From contig SVSY01000006.1 in the NCBI GenBank assembly GCA_015064065.1, positions 1-36,987 of the forward strand: a stretch of 36,987 bases of DNA, read 5' to 3'. This document shows positions 8,104-17,093 of the stretch, in pieces. The notes beneath the pieces are model-generated. The model did no database searches and was not told the DNA's origin. It was given only the letters and a program-made list of their open reading frames with translations. Every line of letters begins with the position of its first letter. Within the stretch, counting starts at the first letter, position 1. This DNA comes from Oscillospiraceae bacterium (GTDB lineage Bacteria > Bacillota > Clostridia > Oscillospirales > CAG-272). The translations under genes were made by a program, and so were the position numbers.

Positions 8104-9420
8104 TTATCCAAACAGAATTCTGTTTACTATACTCTCAAGATACTCTTGTCTGCCGCTATCGGGAGTTTTGCAACTGCCGAGCTCCTCTGCGTGCGCGGCA
8201 AGCTCGGACAGTGTTGCAGTGCCGCTTCGTATTTTTTGACCGAGCTCGCCCTTGAAGCTTTCATACCTTTTTTCAACAAACTCATCAAGCTCGCCGTCTT
8301 CGATCAGCTCTGCGGCTTTGATGAGACCGAGAGCGAAGGTGTCCATTCCGAGAATATATGCGTGGAACATATCCTCGGGGGTGTTACTCGGTCTGCGGTT
8401 CTTTGCATCGAAATTAAATCCGCCCGTAAGACCGCCTGCCTTGAGCACCTCGTACATACACAGTGTGCTCTCGTAAACGTTGTAGGGGAATTCATCGGTA
8501 TCCCAGCCGAGCAGATAGTCTCCCTGATTTGCATCTATTGAGCCGAGCATTCCGTTGATAGCCGAGATGCGAAGCTCATGTCGGAAGGTGTGACCCGCGA
8601 GAGTTGCGTGGTTTGCCTCAATGTTCATTTTGAAATCCTTGTCAAGCCCATACTGACGCAAAAATCCGATAGCCGTTGCTGCATCGAAATCGTACTGATG
8701 CTTCATAGGCTCCTTTGGCTTTGGTTCGATATAAAAGTCGCCCGTAAAGCCAATACTTCTGCCGTATTCGACTGCCATTTTCATAAGCGCGGCGATGTTT
8801 TCCTGCTCAAATCTTACGTCTGTATTGAGCAGAGTTTCGTATCCCTCGCGTCCGCCCCAAAAAACGTAGCCCTTGCCGCCGAGCTTGACCGTAAGCTCGA
8901 TAGCCTTTTTTATCTGTGCCGCCGCAAAGCAGTATACGTCGACCGAATTTGTACTTCCCGCACCGTTCATAAAGCGGGGATTTGAGAACATATTTGCCGT
9001 TCCCCAAAGACACTTGATGCCCGTTTCCTCCATCTTTTTTAGCAGATAGTCTGTTATTTCATCGAGGCGGCGGTTTGTTTCGTTTATATCCTCAGCCTCC
9101 GGAACTATATCGACGTCGTGAAAGCAAAAATACTTAATGCCGAGCTTCTGCATAAATTCAAAACCCGCATCTACCTTTGCCTTTGCGTGCTCCATAGTAC
9201 CCTTTTGTGCGCCAAAGCTCTTATCGGCAGTATCTCTTCCGAACATATCCGTACCTGCCGCGCAAAGATTGTGCCACCAAGCCATAGCGAAGGGAAGGTG
9301 ATCACTCATTTTCTTGCCGAGTATGATCCTGTCAGCGTCGTAATATCTGAACGCAAGAGGGTTTTTAGAGGCTTTGCCTTCGTATTTTATTTTTGGTATG
9401 TCAGCAAAATATTCTTTCAT
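8104..9420 (-). CDS. xylA: Xylose isomerase
   Basis: 438 residues, the full length of class II xylose isomerases. The active-site FHDVD places His101 and Asp104 at the same numbers as in E. coli XylA. The metal-binding strand [22 protein letters not shown] and the [14 protein letters not shown] region are intact. It converts D-xylose to D-xylulose in the cytoplasm (also D-glucose/D-fructose). It follows xylB by 28 bases, with AGGAG upstream. All expected catalytic residues seen are conserved. Confidence 0.97.
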   Translation of the reverse strand: MKEYFADIPKIKYEGKASKNPLAFRYYDADRIILGKKMSDHLPFAMAWWHNLCAAGTDMFGRDTADKSFGAQKGTMEHAKAKVDAGFEFMQKLGIKYFCFHDVDIVPEAEDINETNRRLDEITDYLLKKMEETGIKCLWGTANMFSNPRFMNGAGSTNSVDVYCFAAAQIKKAIELTVKLGGKGYVFWGGREGYETLLNTDVRFEQENIAALMKMAVEYGRSIGFTGDFYIEPKPKEPMKHQYDFDAATAIGFLRQYGLDKDFKMNIEANHATLAGHTFRHELRISAINGMLGSIDANQGDYLLGWDTDEFPYNVYESTLCMYEVLKAGGLTGGFNFDAKNRRPSNTPEDMFHAYILGMDTFALGLIKAAELIEDGELDEFVEKRYESFKGELGQKIRSGTATLSELAAHAEELGSCKTPDSGRQEYLESIVNRILFG

Positions 9421-9448
9421 TAGCTTATCTCCTTTTAGTTTATGAGTT

Positions 9449-10927
9449 TTACTTTATGTCTTTATAGAGCTTTTTGAGCGCAGGATATATTTTTCTGTAT
9501 CTTTCGTATCTTTCGTTGTAGAGAGATACGAGCTCGGGATCGGGGCGGATCACTTCATTGACCTTGAAAAGCTTTTCGGCAAGCTCCACAACGCTCTCGC
9601 TCTCTCCCGCACCTACCATGGCTAAGATCGCAGAGCCATATCCCGGACCCTGCTCGGTGAGCGGCAGATGAAGCTCTAAGTTGAGAACGTTTGCGATTAT
9701 TTTGCACCAAAGCTTTGATCTTGTACCGCCTCCGCAGATACAGCTGCTCTTGATATCAATGCCGAAATTTCTTATTATTTCAAGATTGTCGCGAAAAGCA
9801 AAGGCGACACCCTCAAGAACGGCTTGATAAACGTCGGCACGTGAGCTGCTGCCGCGGAGTCCCACAAAAGTGCCGGTTGCATCAGTGTCGTTGATAGGAC
9901 TGCGCTCTCCCATAATGTAAGGTAGGAAGAATACGTCGTTTTTACCTAAAGCACGATCTTTTACAGAGCGCTCCTCCGCGTCGTAATCCGATGTAGTGAG
10001 TATATCGTTGCACAACCACTTGTTGCAGTATGCGGCGGACATTACCACGCCCATAAGATGATAGCCCCCGTCGGCGTGGCAGAATGAGTGTATCGCTTGG
10101 CGATAGTCGCCAAAAAAGCTTTTGCACGGAACGAATATAGTTCCCGACGTACCGACCGAGATGTTACAGCGACCCTCGCCCACAGTTCCCGTGCCGAGTG
10201 CCGCGGCGGCATTATCACCCGCTCCGGCTACGACTATGGCATCCTTGCTTATGCCGAATTTTTTTGCGAGCTCGCCTTTTATCTTTCCGACGACATCAAA
10301 GCTTTCGTAGAGTCGAGGCATTTGTTCTTCGTTGACTCCGCAAATATCAAGCATCTCGGCTGACCAGCGTTTGTTTTTTACGTCGAGCATCAAAAATCCC
10401 GATGCGTCCGAGAGATCGGTGCAGTGAACTCCTGTGAGAATATAGTTTATATAGTCTTTCGGGAGCATTATTTTGCTTATTTTTGCAAAGCTCTCGGGCT
10501 CGTTTTTTCGCATCCACATAAGCTTGGGAGCGGTAAATCCCGCAAAGGCGATATTTCCGGTATATTCGAACAGCTTTTCCTTGCCGAGTGTGAAATTAAG
10601 ATAATCTGTTTCTTTGTCTGCTCTGCCGTCATTCCAGAGTATCGCGGGGCGAATAACTCTGTCGTTTTTATCAAGCACGACAAGTCCGTGCATCTGACCC
10701 GCAATGCCGATGCCTGCGACTGCCTGACCGTCGTATCCGCTAAGAAGCTCGAAAAGTGCATCGCTTATCGCATTCCACCAATCCTTAGGATCCTGTTCGC
10801 TCCAATTTACGTGCGGATAAGAGACGGGGTAGTCGCGCGACACCACTCTTTTTATCTGACCGTCAGCATCGACGAGCATAAGCTTGACGGCGGACGTACC
10901 GAGGTCTATTCCTATATAATACTTCAT
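9449..10927 (-). CDS. xylB: Xylulokinase
   Basis: 492 residues from the ATG at 10927, a FGGY-family kinase. The start [12 protein letters not shown] is the first phosphate loop; later come [32 protein letters not shown] and the [14 protein letters not shown] nucleotide-binding stretch. It phosphorylates D-xylulose to D-xylulose 5-phosphate, feeding the pentose phosphate pathway. An in-frame TTG further upstream is unlikely because a perfect AGGAGG sits just before the ATG. First gene of the xylB-xylA-thuA-like-Gfo/Idh operon, divergent from an AraC regulator that probably senses xylose or a xyloside. Confidence 0.95.
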   Translation of the reverse strand: MKYYIGIDLGTSAVKLMLVDADGQIKRVVSRDYPVSYPHVNWSEQDPKDWWNAISDALFELLSGYDGQAVAGIGIAGQMHGLVVLDKNDRVIRPAILWNDGRADKETDYLNFTLGKEKLFEYTGNIAFAGFTAPKLMWMRKNEPESFAKISKIMLPKDYINYILTGVHCTDLSDASGFLMLDVKNKRWSAEMLDICGVNEEQMPRLYESFDVVGKIKGELAKKFGISKDAIVVAGAGDNAAAALGTGTVGEGRCNISVGTSGTIFVPCKSFFGDYRQAIHSFCHADGGYHLMGVVMSAAYCNKWLCNDILTTSDYDAEERSVKDRALGKNDVFFLPYIMGERSPINDTDATGTFVGLRGSSSRADVYQAVLEGVAFAFRDNLEIIRNFGIDIKSSCICGGGTRSKLWCKIIANVLNLELHLPLTEQGPGYGSAILAMVGAGESESVVELAEKLFKVNEVIRPDPELVSLYNERYERYRKIYPALKKLYKDIK

Positions 10928-10978
10928 TTTTCCTCCTATTGAGATCAAGAGTAGAGATTTGAAGCTTCACCTAAGACA

Positions 10979-10984
10979 ATTATA
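10979..10984 (-). promoter_or_regulatory. Extended -10 promoter for xylB operon
   Basis: Minus-strand TGcTATAAT with -10 at 10984-10979. No good -35 lies 17 bases upstream, which is what is expected of a promoter needing an activator such as the divergent AraC protein. Confidence 0.55.
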
Positions 10985-10995
10985 GCACATAGTAG

Positions 10996-11024
10996 TTGAC
11001 ATTTCTCGCAAAAAAAGATATAAT
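10996..11024 (+). promoter_or_regulatory. Consensus promoter of AraC-family gene
   Basis: TTGACA (10996-11001), 17-base spacer, TATAAT (11019-11024). Transcription would begin near 11031, so any coding start upstream of that is impossible and the ATG at 11056 is the start. Confidence 0.8.
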
Positions 11025-11055
11025 AGTAGACAGAATTTTACTTTTGGAGTGTTAT

Positions 11056-11817
11056 ATGTTTTATCAAAGCCAGCACTTCGGTGTTTCGGAATATTTTTGT
11101 AAAGAGACGGGAAAGGATTTTTCTTTTCCTATGCATATGCATCATTCGTTCGAGCTTATAACCGTGCTTGACGGCGAGATGACCGTGAATATCGGCGAGC
11201 AAAAATATTTGCTTTGCCGAGGAGAAGCGGTGCTTATTTTCCCTGAGCAGATACACTCGCTGTCAAGCCAAAAAAGCGAACACTTGTTGGTGATCTTTTC
11301 GCCCGATATCGTAAGCGCGTATTATTCGCGACATTCGGGAGAGTATCCCGAGAGTAATCGGATCTCTCTGTCTGAGTATATATACTCGCAGATAGTATCG
11401 CTCGAAGATGAACTGTCCACGGTAAAGCTCAAGGCTATATTCTACTCGGTCTGCTCGGAATTTGACGAGGGGGCTGCATACGTAAAAAGAAAAAACGCGG
11501 AGAAGGGGCTTCTCCGCGAGATGTTTGAATTTGTTGAAAATAATTTTGATAAGAGCTGTACGCTCGAAGAGTTGGGGACGGCGATCGGATATAATAGCTC
11601 TTACCTTTCAAGATATTTTTCGGAAAGTACGAAAATGTCTTTCGTTGCGTTCGTAAATCGCTATAGAGTAAGCCGCGCGTGTCATATCCTTAAAAACAGC
11701 GACAAGTCGGTGATGGAATGTGCATACGAGTGCGGATATATGTCCCTGAGAAGCTTTAACCGAAATTTTAAGCTCTACGCAGGACGTTCGCCGAAGGAGT
11801 ACAGAAGAACTGTGTGA
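11056..11817 (+). CDS. AraC family regulator, probable xylose operon regulator
   Basis: 253 residues. N-terminal cupin with the HMHHSFELI and EAVLIFPEQIHSL strands, in which histidines typically line the sugar pocket, then a C-terminal double helix-turn-helix (about residues 155-250) ending GRSPKEYRR. ATG at 11056 chosen because GGAG (11046-11049) is 6 bases upstream and the promoter occupies the longer upstream frame. Divergent from xylB-xylA-thuA-like-Gfo/Idh, so it is the likely activator of that operon. It ends 9 bases from the convergent SHMT-like gene, with no terminator visible between. Confidence 0.9.
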   Translation: MFYQSQHFGVSEYFCKETGKDFSFPMHMHHSFELITVLDGEMTVNIGEQKYLLCRGEAVLIFPEQIHSLSSQKSEHLLVIFSPDIVSAYYSRHSGEYPESNRISLSEYIYSQIVSLEDELSTVKLKAIFYSVCSEFDEGAAYVKRKNAEKGLLREMFEFVENNFDKSCTLEELGTAIGYNSSYLSRYFSESTKMSFVAFVNRYRVSRACHILKNSDKSVMECAYECGYMSLRSFNRNFKLYAGRSPKEYRRTV

Positions 11818-11825
11818 GATAAAAT

Positions 11826-13070
11826 TTATAAATATATTTCGGGTATCGGGTGCTTTTGTGCGAGCAACAAGACCTCTTTGCGCGCATTCTCTATAACGCT
11901 CTCGTCGTCAGGTGACTTTACCAGTTCGAGCCAGATATCAGCTATCGCCTCAAGATCCTCGCGATCAAAGCCTCGCTGTGTCAGAACTGTCGTTCCTGCG
12001 CGCAGACCTCGCGGCACGGGCGAGTCGTCAAAGGGAATAGCTTTGGTGTTGACGGTTATGCCTACGCGCTCGAAAAGGTCGGCTATCTTCTCGCAATCGG
12101 CGTCGAACGGGCGCAGATCGGCTACGAACATATGGCAATCGGTGCCGCCCGTGACGATATCAAATCCGCGCGCCTTGAGTGCCTTGCAGAAATACTGCGC
12201 GTTCTCGACCACCTTTTTCATCAGCGCCTTGAACTGTGGTGTTTGCGAATTGTACAGAGAGTATGCCATCGAGGCTATAGTTTGCAGATGCAGAGATGCG
12301 ACGTTTTTGGGATATACGCTCTTGTCTACCGCGTCGCGAAGGCTCTCGCGGCACATAATAAATCCGCTGTGCGCGCCGCACATAGTCTTTGTTGTCGAGG
12401 CGGTCACGATATCGGCATAGGGAATTGGGTTTGGCGATATTCCCGCCGCGATAAGACCCGTGAAATGCGCTATATCTGCCATAAGCAGCGCGCCGTTTGT
12501 GTGCGCGATATCGGCAAGGCGAGCGTAATCTATGTTTCTCGAATAGGAGGCAGAGCCAACGACTATGAGCTTCGGGCGAAATTCGCGCGCCTTGCGCTCG
12601 GCTTCTGCGTAATCGATAAGAAGCGTGTCGCGCTCAAGCCCGAAATAATCAAAGCTATACATTTTAGACGCTATGTTTGCCGCCGCGCCGTGTGTCTGGT
12701 GCGCTCCCGCGTTGGGCGCGAGGGCGAGGACTCTGTCGCCGAGATCAAGCAGAGCGCTGTAAGCGCAGTAGTTTGCCACAGACCCCGAATATGTCAGCAT
12801 ATTCGCGTGATCCGCACCGAATATCTCGCAGGCGCGCTTCGCGGCGAGCCTTTCGAGCTTTGAGGCATACTCCGAGCCTTTAAGGCGTTGCTTGTAGGGA
12901 AGTCCGACGGCGGTCTTGTTGTTAAAAATGCTTCCTGCGAAGGCTCTTGCGGCACTCGGCTGAATGCTTTCCGAGGCTATCATTTCAAGACCGTTCTCCT
13001 GACGCTCGCGTTCAAGCAAAAGACAACCGTAAAGCTCGGCGTCACACGCCATTATATCGTATTCGTTCAT
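11826..13070 (-). CDS. Divergent serine hydroxymethyltransferase-like PLP enzyme
   Basis: 414 residues from ATG 13070 (GGAG 7 bases upstream; a GTG two codons earlier is less well placed). Fold-type I PLP enzyme aligning to GlyA throughout: LEMIASES near the N-terminus, YSGSVAN (95-100), AHQTHG, DIAHFTG (199-205, with Asp199 and His202) and the PLP lysine Lys228. GlyA interconverts serine and glycine with tetrahydrofolate. The usual THK before the lysine is TTK here and the following RGPRGG is CGAHSG, so this may be a paralogue with another aldol substrate instead of the housekeeping enzyme. It is monocistronic with its own promoter between two sugar operons. Confidence 0.8.
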   Translation of the reverse strand: MNEYDIMACDAELYGCLLLERERQENGLEMIASESIQPSAARAFAGSIFNNKTAVGLPYKQRLKGSEYASKLERLAAKRACEIFGADHANMLTYSGSVANYCAYSALLDLGDRVLALAPNAGAHQTHGAAANIASKMYSFDYFGLERDTLLIDYAEAERKAREFRPKLIVVGSASYSRNIDYARLADIAHTNGALLMADIAHFTGLIAAGISPNPIPYADIVTASTTKTMCGAHSGFIMCRESLRDAVDKSVYPKNVASLHLQTIASMAYSLYNSQTPQFKALMKKVVENAQYFCKALKARGFDIVTGGTDCHMFVADLRPFDADCEKIADLFERVGITVNTKAIPFDDSPVPRGLRAGTTVLTQRGFDREDLEAIADIWLELVKSPDDESVIENARKEVLLLAQKHPIPEIYL

Positions 13071-13119
13071 TTGCACACTCCTTAGTTCTTTGTTTTACCT
13101 AAATGTTTATATCTACCCT

Positions 13120-13138
13120 CTCACCCACTCGCGCGGGA
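13120..13138 (-). repeat. Inverted copy of the REP-like hairpin at 62-80
   Basis: Reading the minus strand, this 19-base stretch matches the third hairpin of the window's first repeat except for one base. The rest of the 22-76 element is absent here, so it is a partial copy. It sits in the leader of the SHMT-like gene, downstream of its predicted promoter, so it would be transcribed. Confidence 0.55.
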
Positions 13139-13155
13139 TCAGCATCATTTATTTA

Positions 13156-13184
13156 ATTATACAGTAGAGAGCTAAAAAAAGCAA
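13156..13184 (-). promoter_or_regulatory. Promoter of SHMT-like gene
   Basis: Minus strand: TTGCTT (13184-13179), 17-base spacer, TATAAT (13161-13156). It is about 90 bases upstream of the start codon; the leader contains the partial REP-like hairpin. No glycine riboswitch-like structure was recognised. Confidence 0.65.
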
Positions 13185-13223
13185 GAAGCTTTTGATAATC
13201 AAAAATAAAATTTTTAAAGTCTG

Positions 13224-13252
13224 TTGAAAAAGCTTTGCTTGTGTGTTATAAT
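13224..13252 (+). promoter_or_regulatory. Promoter of GH32 operon
   Basis: TTGAAA (13224-13229), 17-base spacer, extended -10 TGtTATAAT (-10 at 13247-13252). It overlaps the apparent upstream extension of the GH32 reading frame, which fixes the start at 13281. Confidence 0.75.
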
Positions 13253-13280
13253 GAACGTACAGTTAAAAAAGGAGTGCCGT

Positions 13281-14384
13281 ATGGATTATTTAACACCTTT
13301 AAAATATCATTTTAAAACAAAACAAGGCTGGGTCAACGATCCCAACGGACTTGTTTATTATAAAGACTATTATCACGTTTTTTATCAGCACGCTCCGCAT
13401 TTCGAAAAGCCGTGGTGTGAGCCTATGCATTGGGGACACGCGCGAACGAAGGATTTTATCAATTGGGAGGAGCTTCCCGTAGCTCTCTATCCCGACGCGC
13501 CCTACGACAATAGGGGCTGTTGGTCGGGAACGGCTATCGTCAAGGACGGCAGACTCTATCTTTTCTATGCCTCGATATACAGACCCGAGGGCGAAGAGCA
13601 GGACGCGCAGACTGTCAGCGTTGCATATTCCGACGACGGAATAAATTTCACAAAATACGAGGGCAATCCCGTTATCGACCACTATCCCATAGGTGACGGC
13701 TCGCGTGATTTTCGCGACCCCGCGGTATGCTTTATCGACGGAAAATATTATTGCGTTATGGCTTCGGGCAATCGCGAGAAGGATACGGCAAATCTTTTGC
13801 TTTACGAGAGTGACGATCTTCTCAATTGGAAATACAGAGGCGTTATGTGCGAGTGGGAGAACGGAATTTATGCCGAATGTCCGTCGTTTATGCGCGCGGG
13901 CGACAAGTATCTGCTGACAGCGTCGGTGTGCTTGCATACGCATCACTATTTCTCTGCGATGTACGGAAGCTTTAAGAACGGAAAATTTAGCATAGAGCAC
14001 GTAGGCGAGGTCGACAAGGGACCGGATCAGTACGCAGGTCAGGTATTTCGCGATCACAAGGGCAGAAATATACTTATCTCGTGGTTCCCGGGGTGGAAAT
14101 ATTCGGGATATGCCGAGCGCGACGTCGGCTGTATGACCTGTCCGCGCGAAATGATACTGAGCGACGGCAGGGTCTACGGATATCCCGTGGAGGAGATACG
14201 CCATCTGCTGACAGACAGCGATCCGTCGGTAAAGATGACCGACAACGGATTTATAATTGAGAGAACGGGAAGAGATCCCGTCGTATACGAGGGCGAGATA
14301 AAGGATATAAAGATACTCCGCGACGAGTACATACTTGAAGTATTCGTAAACGGCGGAGAAGAGATATATACGGTCTTGCTGTAA
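13281..14384 (+). CDS. GH32 beta-fructosidase (sucrose/fructan hydrolase)
   Basis: 367 residues from ATG 13281, supported by AAGGAG 6 bases upstream and by the promoter position. All three GH32 catalytic signatures are present: WVNDPNG (nucleophile Asp20), FRDP (transition-state Asp146) and ECPSF (acid/base Glu199). It hydrolyses terminal fructose from sucrose, sucrose 6-phosphate or fructo-oligosaccharides. No signal peptide, so cytoplasmic. It is about 100 residues shorter than usual: the C-terminal beta-sandwich is reduced, although the typical EVFVNGGEE strand is kept at the end. First gene of a four-gene operon; the next ribosome binding site overlaps its stop codon. Confidence 0.92.
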   Translation: MDYLTPLKYHFKTKQGWVNDPNGLVYYKDYYHVFYQHAPHFEKPWCEPMHWGHARTKDFINWEELPVALYPDAPYDNRGCWSGTAIVKDGRLYLFYASIYRPEGEEQDAQTVSVAYSDDGINFTKYEGNPVIDHYPIGDGSRDFRDPAVCFIDGKYYCVMASGNREKDTANLLLYESDDLLNWKYRGVMCEWENGIYAECPSFMRAGDKYLLTASVCLHTHHYFSAMYGSFKNGKFSIEHVGEVDKGPDQYAGQVFRDHKGRNILISWFPGWKYSGYAERDVGCMTCPREMILSDGRVYGYPVEEIRHLLTDSDPSVKMTDNGFIIERTGRDPVVYEGEIKDIKILRDEYILEVFVNGGEEIYTVLL

Positions 14385-14393
14385 GGAGAGCTT

Positions 14394-15209
14394 ATGGAAA
14401 TAAAATATCTTGGAACGGCTGCGGCGGAGGCTATGCCCGCGACCTTTTGCAATTGCAAATACTGCGTCGAAGCAAGACGTCTTGGAGGAAAGAATATCCG
14501 TACGCGTTCGCAATCGATCGTCGACGGAAAGCTTCTTATCGATCTGCCTGCAGATACCTATTATCACTTTTTGCAGAACGGTATTGAGGGAGATAAAATA
14601 GAGGATCTGCTCATCACTCATTCGCACGGCGACCATTTTTATCCCACGGAGCTTTATTTGCGCGTACCGCCCTTTGCACACGGTATGCGAGCAAAGGAGC
14701 TAAGACTTCACGCAAACGATAAGGTCTGCAAAACGCTTGAGGACGGAGGCGCGCCGAAGAACGTCAGGCTCTGTCCTATGTCGCCCTTTGAGACGCGCGA
14801 GATCGGTGAGTACAGCGTGACCGCTCTTCCCGCAAGGCACGCGTTTGGAGAGGGAGCGCTCTTTTATATCATAAAGGGTGAAAAGACTCTTCTTTACGCA
14901 CACGATACGGGATATTTTTATGACGAGGTGTTTGATTTTATAGCGCAAAAGGGATTTAAGTTCGATCTTGCAAGCTTTGACTGCACCAACGTTGATATCA
15001 CGATATCCGACGAGGGCAGCCATATGGGAATTGAGAATATCGAGCGGGTTATTGCCCGTCTTGAAGCTATAGGAGCGATAGACGGCGGCACAGTCAAGGT
15101 CATAAACCACTTTTCGCACAACGCAAATCCGCTTTACCACGTGCTTGAGGAGAGAGTTGCCGATAAGGGCTGGCTCGTTTCCTACGACGGAATGAGCGTG
15201 GAGTTCTGA
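14394..15209 (+). CDS. PhnP-like metallo-beta-lactamase-fold hydrolase
   Basis: 271 residues. HxHxDH motif THSHGDH with His76, His78, Asp80 and His81, plus later metal ligands in ARHAFG, AHDTGYF and NHFSHN. The N-terminal FCNCKYCVEAR cluster (Cys19, Cys21, Cys24) matches the structural zinc site of PhnP-type phosphodiesterases, which hydrolyse cyclic sugar phosphates. The gene starts 9 bases after GH32 stops, with TAAGGAG spanning the GH32 stop codon, so the two are co-translated. A phosphodiesterase beside a fructosidase suggests a cyclic or phosphorylated sugar substrate, but this is inference. Confidence 0.82.
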   Translation: MEIKYLGTAAAEAMPATFCNCKYCVEARRLGGKNIRTRSQSIVDGKLLIDLPADTYYHFLQNGIEGDKIEDLLITHSHGDHFYPTELYLRVPPFAHGMRAKELRLHANDKVCKTLEDGGAPKNVRLCPMSPFETREIGEYSVTALPARHAFGEGALFYIIKGEKTLLYAHDTGYFYDEVFDFIAQKGFKFDLASFDCTNVDITISDEGSHMGIENIERVIARLEAIGAIDGGTVKVINHFSHNANPLYHVLEERVADKGWLVSYDGMSVEF

Positions 15210-15210
15210 T

Positions 15211-15750
15211 ATGGATATCTCGGCATTTATAATAGGACTTTTAGCGGTTGCCTGCTTTTTGCTGTCCTATCAGCAGAAGAGGCGGAAGGGAATAATACTT
15301 CTCAACGCGACCTCGCGCGCGCTGTACATAATTCAGTATATACTGCTCGGCGCGTTTGACGGAGCGGCGCTTGATATCGCGGGTATCGTCGCATCTCTGC
15401 TCGCAGAGAAAAAGGACGCACCCATTATCAAGAAGCATCTCAAGCTCTTTATTATAGGTATAGACGCGATAATAGTCGCGTCGGGACTTGTATTTTATCA
15501 GAACGTGTTCAGTCTTTTCCCGATCATAGGCGTGCTCTTGCATACGTCTGCGTTCTGGCTTGAGAAGGAAAAGCATATCCGACTCGTGTCTTTGCTCGGC
15601 TCGCCCTTCTGGTTGGTATTCAATATCACCAGCGGAGCGTACGGCTCGGCAATAGGCGACACGCTGTCGATAGTTTCTATACTCGTGGCTATTTTCAGAT
15701 ACGATATATTAAAACAAACCCAAAAAGAAAAGGAGATCTCAGATGAATAA
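15211..15750 (+). CDS. YgjV-family inner membrane protein (second paralogue)
   Basis: 179 residues, mostly hydrophobic with about five membrane helices and a basic first loop (QQKRRKG) in the same place as QVKKREG in the 1307-1840 paralogue. The two share length, helix spacing and a C-terminal Lys/Glu-rich tail. Function of the family is unknown. Its ATG begins one base after the preceding stop codon, and its own end overlaps the GH39 start by 8 bases, so three genes are tightly coupled. The repeated placement inside glycosidase operons suggests a role in sugar transport or sensing. Confidence 0.78.
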   Translation: MDISAFIIGLLAVACFLLSYQQKRRKGIILLNATSRALYIIQYILLGAFDGAALDIAGIVASLLAEKKDAPIIKKHLKLFIIGIDAIIVASGLVFYQNVFSLFPIIGVLLHTSAFWLEKEKHIRLVSLLGSPFWLVFNITSGAYGSAIGDTLSIVSILVAIFRYDILKQTQKEKEISDE

Positions 15751-17089
15751 CGTTAAGATCAATTGCTCCAATGCGTGCGGCAAGGTAAAGCCTATGCACG
15801 CAGTAAACAACGGCCCGGTATATAAGTTTGCCGTTGACCAAAGAATTACCAATATCGAGCCATGGCAGGAGGCGGGTATCCCCTACGCGCGCACACACGA
15901 CGCGGCATTTTGCGCTACCTACGGCGGCGAGCATACCGTTGACGTAAACAATATCTTCACCAATTTCGACGCTGACCCGTACGATCCCGCGTCCTACGAT
16001 TTCGTGCTGACCGATGAGTATATGAAGGTGATAGAGCACGGCGGATCTGAGCCCTTTTTCCGCCTCGGTTCTAAGATAGAGCACTGGTCGAAAAAGTACA
16101 ATACGCTTCCGCCTAAGGATTTTCACAAGTGGGCAGTTATCTGCGAGCATATAATCCGCCACTACACTGAGGGCTGGGCAGACGGACTTAAAATGAAGGT
16201 CGAATATTGGGAGATATGGAACGAGCCCGACCTTGATCCTGACGACAGCACGCATAAGCGTACCTGGGGCGGTACAAAGGTACAGTTCTTCGATCTGTAC
16301 GAGATCGCCGCAAAGCATCTGAAGTCCTGCTTCCCGCACCTCAAGATAGGAGGCCCCGCGCTTGCACACAGAGAGGATTGGGCGCGCGATTTCCTTTCTG
16401 AAATGAAGAGAAGAGAGGTTCCGATAGACTTTTTCTCCTGGCATATCTATTCTGCCGATCCTAAAAAGGTTGCAGAAAAGTGCCACTTCTTCCGCGCACT
16501 TATGGACGAGTTCGGCTATACCGATGCAGAGAGCATCAACAACGAGTGGAACTATGTTCGTGACTGGGAGGGAGATACCTGGATATACTCACTCAAGCAG
16601 GAGAAGAGCATCAAGGGTGCGGCATTTATTGCTTCTACGATGAGCGCTTGTCAGTATGCGCCTCTCGATATGCTTATGTATTACGATGCTCGTCCGGGGG
16701 GAATGAACGGACTTTTCTCGACCGACCGTATCTGCGATATACTCAAGGGCTACTATCCCTTTAGAATGTTCAACGAGCTCTATAAGCTCGGCGAATGCCT
16801 TGAGGTAAAGATTGCGGGTGAGAATATTTATGCCAGCGCGGCAAAGGGAGAGAGCGGCGCGGCTGTAATGCTGACGCATTTCTCTGACGACGACGCTACG
16901 CCCACGACCGAGGTAGAGCTTGATATTTCTGATATCGCACTCGACGGCGCTTACACGCTCAAGTGCTATCTGCTTGATAAGGATAACGATATGAAGAAGA
17001 CTGTCGATATAAAGACGTCGGGCAAGGAGCTTACCGTCAAGCTCGAGATGCCGCTCTTCGCGACTTATCTTGTGACAATAGAAAAGTAA
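15743..17089 (+). CDS. GH39 family glycosidase (beta-xylosidase-like)
   Basis: 448 residues: a TIM barrel (about 20-340) followed by a beta-sandwich. The clan GH-A signature WEIWNEPD gives acid/base Glu161, and NNEWN gives nucleophile Glu268, the two glutamates of retaining GH39 enzymes. FFSWHIYS and MLMYYDARPG are further family-like strands. Known GH39 activities are beta-xylosidase and alpha-L-iduronidase, with some arabinosidase or galactosidase members. No signal peptide, so cytoplasmic action on imported xylosides is likely; the xylAB operon nearby would use released xylose. AGGAG upstream of ATG 15743. Last gene of the operon. Confidence 0.88.
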   Translation: MNNVKINCSNACGKVKPMHAVNNGPVYKFAVDQRITNIEPWQEAGIPYARTHDAAFCATYGGEHTVDVNNIFTNFDADPYDPASYDFVLTDEYMKVIEHGGSEPFFRLGSKIEHWSKKYNTLPPKDFHKWAVICEHIIRHYTEGWADGLKMKVEYWEIWNEPDLDPDDSTHKRTWGGTKVQFFDLYEIAAKHLKSCFPHLKIGGPALAHREDWARDFLSEMKRREVPIDFFSWHIYSADPKKVAEKCHFFRALMDEFGYTDAESINNEWNYVRDWEGDTWIYSLKQEKSIKGAAFIASTMSACQYAPLDMLMYYDARPGGMNGLFSTDRICDILKGYYPFRMFNELYKLGECLEVKIAGENIYASAAKGESGAAVMLTHFSDDDATPTTEVELDISDIALDGAYTLKCYLLDKDNDMKKTVDIKTSGKELTVKLEMPLFATYLVTIEK

Positions 17090-17093
17090 AGAT

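Noticed and set aside
10928-11055. Longer N-terminal starts for xylB (TTG 10948) and the AraC gene (10996)
   Set aside because: The upstream xylB codons contain the AGGAGG, and the upstream AraC codons contain its promoter, so both extensions are untranslated.
13071-13180. Glycine riboswitch upstream of the SHMT-like gene
   Set aside because: The leader is short and A+T rich with only the partial REP-like hairpin; no tandem aptamer structure is visible.
13299-14681. 460-codon open frame on the minus strand
   Set aside because: It lies antisense over the complete GH32 gene with all catalytic motifs; no SD, no recognisable domain, and it is a by-product of codon bias.
15695-16486. 263-codon minus-strand frame
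   Set aside because: Antisense to the GH39 gene and lacking any family resemblance or ribosome binding site.
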